In this document: piece after piece, positions 38,347-49,551 of the stretch
Position numbering within the stretch: position 1 is the stretch's first letter
Layout of the letters: the number at the start of each line of letters is the position of its first letter
Source of the DNA: Enterococcus sp. MMGLQ5-1
GTDB taxonomy: Bacteria; Bacillota; Bacilli; Lactobacillales; Streptococcaceae
DNA: 64,000 nt
NCBI RefSeq assembly: GCF_013155265.1
Contig: NZ_JABJXU010000006.1
Location: forward strand, 107,754 to 171,753
Direction of reading: 5' to 3'
Notes under the pieces: model-generated
The model's database searches: none
The model's input: the letters and a program-made list of their open reading frames with translations, nothing else
Told to the model about the DNA's origin: nothing
Translations under genes and position numbers: made by a program

Positions 38347-40643
38347 TTTTTGCCACGCCCTTTTTTCTTTTTCATTGCCTTCTTATAGAAAGGCTGTGCT
38401 GTTTTTTGACTTGTTTTTCTTTTTTCCTTAGTCTTACTATCAGCTTTACGCTGACTCTTTTTAGCTTTTAAATCAGGCTTAATGAAAAGTGGCACCTCTT
38501 GCTCAATGAATTTAAAATCAATTTCACCTGTTTCAGCATCAGACTTGATAAGTTCTATTTTAACTTTTTGACCAATCTTAATCACTCGACCTGTTTTTTC
38601 ACCAACTAAGCTCAGCGCCTGCTCTTGATAATTATAATATTCATTTAAATTACTAATATGAACCATACCCTCAACAGTATTGGGCAATTCGACAAAGAAG
38701 CCAAAGCGAGTCACACTTGAAACAACTCCGATAAAGGCCTCACCAATGCGATTCGCCATATACTCAGCTTTTTTAATCTTTTCGACCTCGCGCTCCGCAT
38801 CGACCGATCGACGCTCGCGCTGACTTGATTGAAGCGCAATTGCTGTCAATTTTTCGGTCAGCTTTTCCATATCTATTGTCGATTTCTGGTGTGTTTTATA
38901 ATATCGAATCATTCGATGGACAATTAAATCTGGATAACGGCGAATTGGTGAAGTAAAGTGTGTATAAAATTCAGCAGCCAAGCCAAAGTGTCCTTCATTG
39001 TGCTCGGCGTATTTCGCCTGTTGCATACTTCTTAATAGCATCGTGCTTAAAACAACTTCACTTTCACTACCTTTGATATTTTCTAAAAAGCTTTGTAGCT
39101 CGTGTTGATCGACCTTAGAAATAGTCCCTTTGACCGTCTCACCCATCATACTGGCAAAATTGAAAAATCGAGTTAATTTTTCCATTTTAGGATGCTCATG
39201 AATACGATAAATAAAGGGGAGCTGTTTTTTGGAAAAATGCTCTGCAACCGTCTCATTAGCAGCTAGCATGAATGATTCAATCATCCGCTCAGCCGTGCCA
39301 CGCTCACGTAATTTAATATCTACGGGCGTGCCATCAGCATCCACAATAATTTTAGCTTCAGAAGTATCAAAATTTAAGGCACCACGATTTTGACGCTTTT
39401 TTTCTAAAATATGATGCAAAGTTTTCATTTCGTTAAACATTGGCACAAGCTCTTGATAGCGTTCAAGCTGCTCACTATTGCCCTCAAATATCGCATTGAC
39501 ATCATCATAGGTCATGCGTTCATTTGTTTCAATCACCGATTCATCAATGCGATAACGTACAACCTGTCCCTGTCGGTCAATTTCCATTAAACAGGTCATT
39601 GTTAATCTTGGCACTCTCGGATTAAGCGAACAGATGCCATTCGATAAACGTTCAGGGAGCATCGGTACAACACGATCCGTTACATATACACTTGTCCCGC
39701 GCTCAAAGGCTTCCTTATCAAGTGCTTCGTTCTCTTTAACATAATAAGAAACGTCCGCAATATGAACACCAAGCTCAAAATTGCCATTTTCTAAACGACT
39801 AACCTGAACTGCATCATCCAAATCCTTAGCATCAGCACCATCTATTGTCACGATTTGTGAGGCTCTAAGGTCCAAACGATTTTTATATTCAGCCTCATCG
39901 GGAGCTTCAGGTACCTTTTCAGCCGCTGACATCGTTGACTGCTGAAACTGAATCGGAATTGACATTGATTCTAAGATTTCTAAAACATCGATACCTTTAG
40001 TATCCTTTGCCGCCAGTACCTCCGTCACCTTCACTTGCAAGCTATTCGGAAATGCTTTATCCGGATAGTAGGTAATTACTGCACTAACCAAGCTTTGATC
40101 CTCTGGTATTAGACCTTCATTTTCAACATAAGCAAGATACGGCAGCTTACGATTTCTTGATTTAATCGTGCCAGCTAAATCTGTTGCCTTAACCTTTTCT
40201 TGTGGGTATTTAGAAAAAATACCAATAATCTTAGTGACCTTACGCTCGATAATACTTGTGATTTCGCCCTCTGCACCACGATTTAATAAGGTGTTCGCGG
40301 GTCCAATAATCACAAACGCAACTTGGTCACCATCCATAGCAAACATCGTGTGCTCCTTGGCAACATATATTTCAGGCTCCTCTGGATCAACTGAAATAAA
40401 TCCAAAGCCCTTTTGGTTAGCCCTAAAGGTACCTGTCAAATGAATTCTTTTTTGAACAAGTGCGACTTTACCATTTGCTTTAAATTCTACCTTGCCATCT
40501 CGCTCTAAATTAGCAACCGCCTGTACAAGCTGCTTAAAATCATTAGCCTTATTTAGCTTTAAATCAATTGCTAGCTTTTCCATTGAAACGCTCTGCTTGC
40601 TCTGGCTCTTTAAATATTTAATAATTGTTTGATTGATTTTCAT
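38343..40643 (-). CDS. rnr: Ribonuclease R
   Basis: This is a processive 3'-5' exoribonuclease of 766 residues that degrades structured RNA and assists tmRNA-mediated decay. In order it shows an N-terminal winged-helix region, two cold-shock domains (FRANQKGFGFISVDPEEPEIYV), the RNB catalytic domain with the Asp cluster ITIDGADAKDLDDAVQV, an S1 domain (VSSVTRFGFFVELPNTVEGMVH) and a long Lys/Arg-rich tail. It follows secG and precedes the amidotransferase and smpB. Confidence 0.96.
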   Translation of the reverse strand: MKINQTIIKYLKSQSKQSVSMEKLAIDLKLNKANDFKQLVQAVANLERDGKVEFKANGKVALVQKRIHLTGTFRANQKGFGFISVDPEEPEIYVAKEHTMFAMDGDQVAFVIIGPANTLLNRGAEGEITSIIERKVTKIIGIFSKYPQEKVKATDLAGTIKSRNRKLPYLAYVENEGLIPEDQSLVSAVITYYPDKAFPNSLQVKVTEVLAAKDTKGIDVLEILESMSIPIQFQQSTMSAAEKVPEAPDEAEYKNRLDLRASQIVTIDGADAKDLDDAVQVSRLENGNFELGVHIADVSYYVKENEALDKEAFERGTSVYVTDRVVPMLPERLSNGICSLNPRVPRLTMTCLMEIDRQGQVVRYRIDESVIETNERMTYDDVNAIFEGNSEQLERYQELVPMFNEMKTLHHILEKKRQNRGALNFDTSEAKIIVDADGTPVDIKLRERGTAERMIESFMLAANETVAEHFSKKQLPFIYRIHEHPKMEKLTRFFNFASMMGETVKGTISKVDQHELQSFLENIKGSESEVVLSTMLLRSMQQAKYAEHNEGHFGLAAEFYTHFTSPIRRYPDLIVHRMIRYYKTHQKSTIDMEKLTEKLTAIALQSSQRERRSVDAEREVEKIKKAEYMANRIGEAFIGVVSSVTRFGFFVELPNTVEGMVHISNLNEYYNYQEQALSLVGEKTGRVIKIGQKVKIELIKSDAETGEIDFKFIEQEVPLFIKPDLKAKKSQRKADSKTKEKRKTSQKTAQPFYKKAMKKKKGRGKK

Positions 40644-40662
40644 AACTCTCTTTTCCTATAAA

Positions 40663-40690
40663 TAAAAAAGTTGAGCAAAAAGCCCAACCT
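40663..40690 (-). terminator. Hairpin terminator between secG and rnr
   Basis: On the minus strand GTTGGGC and GCTCAAC (one G-U pair) form a stem around TTTTT, then TTTTTTATTT follows. It lies between the secG stop and the rnr start, so it may allow differential or attenuated expression of rnr. Confidence 0.7.
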
Positions 40691-40694
40691 TCAA

Positions 40695-40931
40695 CTAATT
40701 TGATGATAAAAATACAACAACAAAAGCAATTAATAACCAAACACCAGTTAATACTGCTGTTGTCCTTTGCATGACTGCTTCAAAGCCACGCGCTTTTTGT
40801 TTACCGAATAACTGATCTGCACCACCAGTGAAAGCACTTGCTGCAGAATTTTGTTTACTAGGTTGCATTAAAATTGAAATCACTATAATTATTGAAAGGA
40901 CGACCAATACGCCTACTAAGAAATTAATCAC
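40695..40931 (-). CDS. secG: Protein translocase subunit SecG
   Basis: This is an accessory subunit of the SecYEG translocon. The 78 residues contain two transmembrane helices flanking the conserved polar loop (MQPSKQNSAASAFTGGADQLFGKQKARGFE). The secG-rnr-smpB order is widely conserved in Lactobacillales, which supports the assignment. Confidence 0.95.
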   Translation of the reverse strand: MINFLVGVLVVLSIIIVISILMQPSKQNSAASAFTGGADQLFGKQKARGFEAVMQRTTAVLTGVWLLIAFVVVFLSSN

Positions 40932-41029
40932 TTTTTTCCTCCACTTAAAAATTCGCTTTTTTAACTATATCATATTTTACGAATAAATAAAACGATAATT
41001 TACTCTTTGCTTAATCATATTGACACTAT

Positions 41030-41314
41030 TTACAGCAAATCTTGATATTCTATTTTTCGTTCAAACTCTTTTTTGGCGAAGGGACAAAGTGGCACTACTC
41101 GATAATTATTTTCCCGAGCAATTTCAACCGCTTCAGCCACCAGCTCTTCCGCAATGCCCTGACCTCGATATTCTGGCTGAACAAAGGTATGATTAATTGT
41201 CATCACATCAGCTGCTAGCTCCCAAGTAATTTCACCTAGTGCAAGTGTCTGATTTGCCCATAGAACTAAACGATTCGGCGTTTGGCGAAATTCTAGATCT
41301 AAATGATTTGTCAT
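41030..41314 (-). CDS. Small GNAT N-acetyltransferase (YjdJ-like)
   Basis: This short acetyltransferase-fold protein of 94 residues contains the acetyl-CoA binding segment QPEYRGQGIAEELVAEAVEIA. Length and the C-terminal VPLCPFAKKEFERK match the YjdJ subgroup, which is regularly encoded next to a mono-cluster ferredoxin-like gene as here. The start is ATG 41314, with GGAGG five bases upstream, rather than the upstream in-frame codon. Confidence 0.88.
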   Translation of the reverse strand: MTNHLDLEFRQTPNRLVLWANQTLALGEITWELAADVMTINHTFVQPEYRGQGIAEELVAEAVEIARENNYRVVPLCPFAKKEFERKIEYQDLL

Positions 41315-41325
41315 TATAACCTCCA

Positions 41326-41592
41326 CTACTCTTTTACTATGTATTTAAGCGCACCCGTTGGACAAGAATTAACCACAGCCATTGTTGCTTCACACTCACC
41401 CTTATCTGACATAATCCATGGTCGACGTCCAACCTGAAAAGCCACGGGATTGCCACGAACGCAATTTCCAATGTGTGCACAAATTTCTGATGAATAATAG
41501 ATGTCCAGCTTTTCACCCGTGTATTTGCGATAGCCTGAAGCTAATAATAAAGCTTCAGTTACCAATCGTTGATTGATTTTATTGCCTTTCAT
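41326..41592 (-). CDS. (4Fe-4S) mono-cluster protein (YjdI-like)
   Basis: This small protein of 88 residues has a ferredoxin-like fold containing CAHIGNC, a central ECEATM and CPTGALKYI, the cysteine arrangement of the Fer4_19 / YjdI family. Function is unknown; it could carry electrons. The stop lies 11 bases before the GNAT partner gene, so the two are cotranscribed. ATG 41592 is the preferred start; an upstream in-frame TTG is poorly supported. Confidence 0.85.
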   Translation of the reverse strand: MKGNKINQRLVTEALLLASGYRKYTGEKLDIYYSSEICAHIGNCVRGNPVAFQVGRRPWIMSDKGECEATMAVVNSCPTGALKYIVKE

Positions 41593-41744
41593 ACCATCCC
41601 CCACAATCCGCTTCAATGAAGCTGTTAGCCTTTACTCAAATTATATCAGCAAAAAATTAAATTTCATAGTCATAATATTTCATAAATAGGCTAGGCAAAT
41701 CAACTATCTTTTGCCATAATGGATATGATAAGTAGGAGGACAAA

Positions 41745-41858
41745 ATGAATAAAAAGAAAAAATCAACCTTTCAAGTAATTACTAATATTGTCGTCTGGGT
41801 AATGCTAATCGTGATGATTGGTGCAATCGTTTTAAGCTCATTTATGGCGCTTACATAG
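41745..41858 (+). CDS. DUF4044-type small membrane protein
   Basis: This 37-residue protein opens MNKKKKSTFQVITNIVVWV and has one transmembrane helix (about residues 13-34). A Lys-rich N-terminus, a Phe-Gln motif and a single hydrophobic helix are the pattern of the DUF4044 family found in Lactobacillales. AGGAGG lies five bases upstream of the ATG and a strong terminator follows. Its function is unknown. Confidence 0.75.
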   Translation: MNKKKKSTFQVITNIVVWVMLIVMIGAIVLSSFMALT

Positions 41859-41866
41859 TAAAGCAT

Positions 41867-41901
41867 AAAGAGGTAGGAACACAAGTTCCTGCCTCTTTTT
41901 A
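41867..41901 (+). terminator. Terminator after the DUF4044 gene
   Basis: AAAGAGGTAGGAAC and GTTCCTGCCTCTTT form a 14-bp stem with one G-U pair around ACAA, followed by TTTATAA. It starts nine bases after the stop codon. Confidence 0.85.
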
Positions 41902-42012
41902 TAATTCTCGTAATGCATTAACAATACACAGCGACATAGAAAAATAGATAAAGTTAATCAACGCAAGCTTAGACTTTGCCTACATTACTAGACACCTTTT
42001 GGCACACTTTTT

Positions 42013-44364
42013 TTATTCGATGAACGCGTCACTGGTCAGTTGAAGCCATAAGGCGGGGCGAATCGCACAATAGCTAGTGTACCCCCATGGATCTTTCATA
42101 TAGCTATCACGAATAACTCCATTATTAACATAACAGGCATTGCCAGTGTATAAGCTTGGTGAGTGTAACCAAAAAGCATTTTCTCTATTAAACGATCCAT
42201 CGTTGACATCGGGAAAATCTAAGAGGGCAGCAGGTTGACCGATAAAATAAGGGCCTGGCTGATTACTAGCTATTGAACAGGTATAGGTCACGTTCGCGGT
42301 ATCCATTACGGTATTCAAGTCACCAAAGCTTAGGGCAAATGCCTGCTTGGTATAGCCGTCAGTTGGTTCACTAGAATATAAGGCTTGAAAACGTGTATCA
42401 TATAAAGTTGTAAACCGAGGATCCTGAAAAGCAGCTTGATCTATGGTTAATCCCGTCGTATATTGAGTGTACGTAGGATTTTGCAAATTAACATATAGAA
42501 CATTTGCCTTTGCCACCTCAGGAATCACATCTTGGTAATAAGCCTCAATTGCACCTCGTGCATAACCCGTTGGAGCATAATCATAACCATTTACGCCATC
42601 TTTAAACCAGGTATCAGAAGAACTATTTGCCACTGTCAGCTGACTCCAGCCAAAAGAAAAATAGTTTATCGACAAACTTGGTGTTTCCAACCTTGTCAAG
42701 GCACTGACCTTCAACACTAACCGATTGTTTGCCGTTGCCTTCAAGACGCGCCAAATGGCATTCCCCCAAATAAATTCTTGAGCCGTGGGTGCTGCCTCAT
42801 CAGGCGTCTCAGTCGCATTCAAATTCTGATAATGTACCGCATATAAAACGGTCGAGCTATCACTAAGCGTTAGCTGATGCGCTTCATGCAAACCATAGCC
42901 GAGATACTTTTGATCTGGTACATTCAGTGTTGTTCTGACATCAGCATAATCTTCTGGTACGTACAGCGATTCCGCTTTTGTAGCAGATGCGCTAGTTGCC
43001 CAGCCCAAAAAGTAATGATTTGCTTTTGCTTGATCTGGTATCGAAAAAACAGGATTTGCTTGAGGCACCTTGACCGTTTCCAAGGTTTCTGTGCCGTCAT
43101 AGCTCTTCAAAAGCACCGTATAAGCCGCCTCAAACTTAGCATAAAAATGCTGCTCACCAGTCGAGCCACTCGCAATTGCTACATCAGATACTTTGCTTGC
43201 TTCCGAAAAATCAGCAGCGGTATACCAGCCCACAAAGGCAAAATCACCTGCTTTTGTTGGCTCAAGCAAGGAAATATCAGCACTCTCACTTGTGTAGCCT
43301 GTTGGATTATCCTCTGCATTGATTCCCCCATCTAAATGATAAACAATTGAATAGACCACCGTCCACTTGGCATAAAGCGTTTTATCACCTGTAATTGCCG
43401 TTGAAAAGTCAAAGCTGACCTCACTATCTGCTTCAAACCAGCCATCAAAGCGATAACCTTCACGTATTGGTGCTATTGGCGCCTTTGCTTTTCTCCCCTT
43501 AACAACGCTCTGCTCAATCGGTGCACTAGCTTCTGTTTCATAGCTCAAGTCAAAGCTGACTTTATACTTAACAGCAGGTCGGGTTGGCTGCTCCTCTGAT
43601 GGCACTGGTTCTTCTTCAGAGCTTGACGAAGTTGAGTTGCCAGCTGGACTTGATGAAGTAATCGTATCGGTTGAACTATCTGGATTTGATGGCAATGACG
43701 CATCAGTTGAGCTGGCTGAACTCTCTGATGAGCTACTTGATGTACTGTCACTAGCGGCTGCCAATTCAAAATCACCTCCTATGATGGTTTTAAATGCCGG
43801 CTTTTCACCAGCAACGACCGTTTGATGATGATGCACTGCTTCATGGGTATAGCTGCTCGCTGCGCTGACAACGGCTGTCCCAGCAAAAATAATGGCGAGA
43901 ACACCAAAAGCGGCGAATTTTCGTTGGTAAAAAAGTAGTCCCACCATTGCCAACAGGACAAAACCAACACTCGCAAGTATTTTAACGATTTGCTCACTGG
44001 TTGTTGGCAATACTTTGATTGACCCATCAGAAAGCCTGATTAAAAATTGACGACTGGCACCTGCTTTTAAAGTGCCGATGTTTTCAGTGACCGTTGCTTT
44101 ACCGAGCCTTTTGGCAAATTTTTCTGGCAAAACAACCTTGGCGACCGTATTAGTTGCGGGCTGGTTGAAAATATTTTTGACTGTCACGCTGACTGCTTCG
44201 GCACCTGACCGACTATTTGACGCTTCAATAATGTCAACTGCGAAATGCGTATCGGTATCAGTCGTCTCAGCAATGACACTCGCTGGCAATAAGCCAAATG
44301 AAAATAGTGTCAAAGCACTTAAAAATAGGTACCATTTTATTGTAATTGTCTTCATCTTCCTCAT
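42013..44364 (-). CDS. Large surface protein with InlB-type repeats and a DUF6273-like C-terminal domain
   Basis: This exported protein of 783 residues starts with a signal peptide (about 1-32). A beta domain is followed by LPTTS at 119-123, a hydrophobic helix (125-147) ending YQRK and a second helix (152-169). Next come a Ser-rich linker (about 205-255), three InlB B-repeat/Flg_new-like modules (for example GYRFDGWFEADSE and TLYAKW) and a C-terminal domain (about 535-783) with FIWGNAIWRVLK and CAIRPALWLQL typical of DUF6273. There is no C-terminal LPXTG, so the protein is probably held by the internal helices. A (GTGTC)24 tract lies in its leader. Adhesion is inferred, not shown. Confidence 0.8.
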   Translation of the reverse strand: MRKMKTITIKWYLFLSALTLFSFGLLPASVIAETTDTDTHFAVDIIEASNSRSGAEAVSVTVKNIFNQPATNTVAKVVLPEKFAKRLGKATVTENIGTLKAGASRQFLIRLSDGSIKVLPTTSEQIVKILASVGFVLLAMVGLLFYQRKFAAFGVLAIIFAGTAVVSAASSYTHEAVHHHQTVVAGEKPAFKTIIGGDFELAAASDSTSSSSSESSASSTDASLPSNPDSSTDTITSSSPAGNSTSSSSEEEPVPSEEQPTRPAVKYKVSFDLSYETEASAPIEQSVVKGRKAKAPIAPIREGYRFDGWFEADSEVSFDFSTAITGDKTLYAKWTVVYSIVYHLDGGINAEDNPTGYTSESADISLLEPTKAGDFAFVGWYTAADFSEASKVSDVAIASGSTGEQHFYAKFEAAYTVLLKSYDGTETLETVKVPQANPVFSIPDQAKANHYFLGWATSASATKAESLYVPEDYADVRTTLNVPDQKYLGYGLHEAHQLTLSDSSTVLYAVHYQNLNATETPDEAAPTAQEFIWGNAIWRVLKATANNRLVLKVSALTRLETPSLSINYFSFGWSQLTVANSSSDTWFKDGVNGYDYAPTGYARGAIEAYYQDVIPEVAKANVLYVNLQNPTYTQYTTGLTIDQAAFQDPRFTTLYDTRFQALYSSEPTDGYTKQAFALSFGDLNTVMDTANVTYTCSIASNQPGPYFIGQPAALLDFPDVNDGSFNRENAFWLHSPSLYTGNACYVNNGVIRDSYMKDPWGYTSYCAIRPALWLQLTSDAFIE

Positions 44365-44405
44365 CTCTTTTCTCTTTTTAATGGCACGTTAATAAACCAA
44401 CCGCT

Positions 44406-44468
44406 CTAAATTAATTCACAATTAATAATATATAATTGTGAATTAGTTGAAACGCTCAGTGAAGTCAT
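44406..44468 (-). CDS. Possible second leader mini-ORF crossing the hairpin
   Basis: The first leader ORF stops at TAG 44469-44471, and the very next triplet is ATG (TAGATG). That ATG opens a 20-codon frame (MTSLSVSTNSQLYIINCELI) that passes through the 12-bp hairpin at 44413-44444 and ends about 40 bases before the surface-protein start. There is no separate ribosome binding site, so it would be read only by termination-reinitiation. Translation is speculative. Confidence 0.25.
   Translation of the reverse strand: MTSLSVSTNSQLYIINCELI
44413..44444 (-). promoter_or_regulatory. Perfect 12-bp inverted repeat in the leader of the 783-residue surface protein
   Basis: AATTCACAATTA and TAATTGTGAATT are separated by 8 bases. 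The hairpin lies about 50 bases upstream of the surface-protein start and 24 bases after the end of the repeat-encoded leader ORF. It is not followed by a T-run, so it could be a regulatory hairpin or an operator rather than a terminator. Confidence 0.55.
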
Positions 44469-44636
44469 CTATTCAGCTATCATCATAAAAGCTAATTTTC
44501 GTGTCGTGTCGTGTCGTGTCGTGTCGTGTCGTGTCGTGTCGTGTCGTGTCGTGTCGTGTCGTGTCGTGTCGTGTCGTGTCGTGTCGTGTCGTGTCGTGTC
44601 GTGTCGTGTCGTGTCGTGTCGTCCAAGTCTAAGCAT
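44469..44636 (-). CDS. Leader ORF encoded by the pentanucleotide tract
   Basis: This 55-codon ORF reads MLRLG, then eight copies of RHDTT, then RKLAFMMIAE. It begins at ATG 44636 with a perfect AGGAGG exactly seven bases upstream, one of the best ribosome binding sites in the window. The pentapeptide repeat follows from 24 copies of a 5-base unit read in one frame. A one-unit gain or loss changes the frame and moves the stop. It probably acts as a leader rather than as a functional protein. Confidence 0.5.
   Translation of the reverse strand: MLRLGRHDTTRHDTTRHDTTRHDTTRHDTTRHDTTRHDTTRHDTTRKLAFMMIAE
44501..44620. repeat. Simple sequence repeat (GTGTC)24
   Basis: Twenty-four perfect tandem copies of GTGTC (GACAC on the minus, transcribed strand) occupy 120 bases with no interruption. 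They sit about 137 bases upstream of the start of the 783-residue surface protein. A promoter candidate on the minus strand (ATTGAA, 16 bases, TATAAA) lies just upstream, at about 44657-44684, so the tract is probably transcribed in the 5' leader. A second tract of the same unit lies upstream of the other surface gene. Confidence 0.97.
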
Positions 44637-44760
44637 CGTTATTCCTCCTGTCAAGCTTTTTATAATTAAAATTAGAACATTTCAATAAAACTAATTTAAT
44701 TTTAATTTAAAACTCATTATAAAGCAATAACTATTAAAATGAAATCGAATACAGCATTCT

Positions 44761-44850
44761 GTCTCGAAGGCATTGGATTATTCGCGCGAAAGCAGCACCT
44801 TTCCCGTGAATTGGGCATTGTTTCTGTGGAACAATGCCAGATGCCTAAAA
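44761..44850. repeat. Intergenic hairpin repeat (divergent copy of the 58.5-kb family)
   Basis: CGTGAATTGGGCATTGTTTC...GGAACAATGCC at 44805 closely resembles the units at 58537 and 58598. The preceding TTCGCGCGAAAGCAGCA matches the inter-hairpin segment there. The inverted repeat GGCATTGTT/AACAATGCC is preserved although the sequence has drifted. Confidence 0.6.
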
Positions 44851-44906
44851 ACAATACCTATAACGTTAAATCGGTAATTCCAATCTCTCTTCATTCAAAG
44901 CAAAAA

Positions 44907-44942
44907 GCCTAATTCATTCTCAGAAACAAGAATGAATTAGGC
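44907..44942 (-). terminator. Terminator of the phospho-beta-glucosidase cluster
   Basis: GCCTAATTCATTCT and AGAATGAATTAGGC form a perfect 14-bp stem around an 8-base loop, with TTTTTG after it on the minus strand. It lies about 20 bases past the stop at 44964. Confidence 0.88.
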
Positions 44943-44963
44943 ACAAATACAGCATACCAAGTA

Positions 44964-46421
<1,458 letters not shown>

Positions 46422-46441
46422 TTAAAATTTATAATAAATAT

Positions 46442-47896
<1,455 letters not shown>

Positions 47897-47957
47897 TTAT
47901 ATTCACTACTTATAGCCAAAATAAATGATTAATACAGTTTTGAAATGATTGATGAAA

Positions 47958-49412
<1,455 letters not shown>

Positions 49413-49521
49413 TCAAATTACTAATTCTAATATTGGATTTACCATAACTCATCTATTTACCAGTCAATTTAAACCAAACTTAACTTTTTTAATTATTAAT
49501 AATAAATCGACTGATAGAAAA

Positions 49522-49541
49522 AGGGAGTAAAAACACTCCCT
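49522..49541 (-). terminator. Terminator after bglP
   Basis: AGGGAGT and ACTCCCT enclose a 6-base loop, followed by TTTTTCT on the minus strand. It starts ten bases past the bglP stop and separates licT-bglP from the three glucosidase genes. Confidence 0.7.
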
Positions 49542-49551
49542 AATATTTAAG

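Noticed and set aside
42877..43335. Plus-strand ORF of 152 codons
   Set aside because: It lies antisense inside the 783-residue surface-protein gene and its residue composition is not protein-like.
44501..44620. CRISPR-like array
   Set aside because: The unit is 5 bases with no spacers, so this is a simple sequence repeat. The 61-base repeats at 58.5 kb also lack variable spacers and cas genes are absent.
44506..44688. Plus-strand ORF of repeating SCRVV residues across the GTGTC tract
   Set aside because: It is a by-product of the 5-base repeat being open in several frames. It lacks a good ribosome binding site on this strand, unlike the minus-strand leader ORF.
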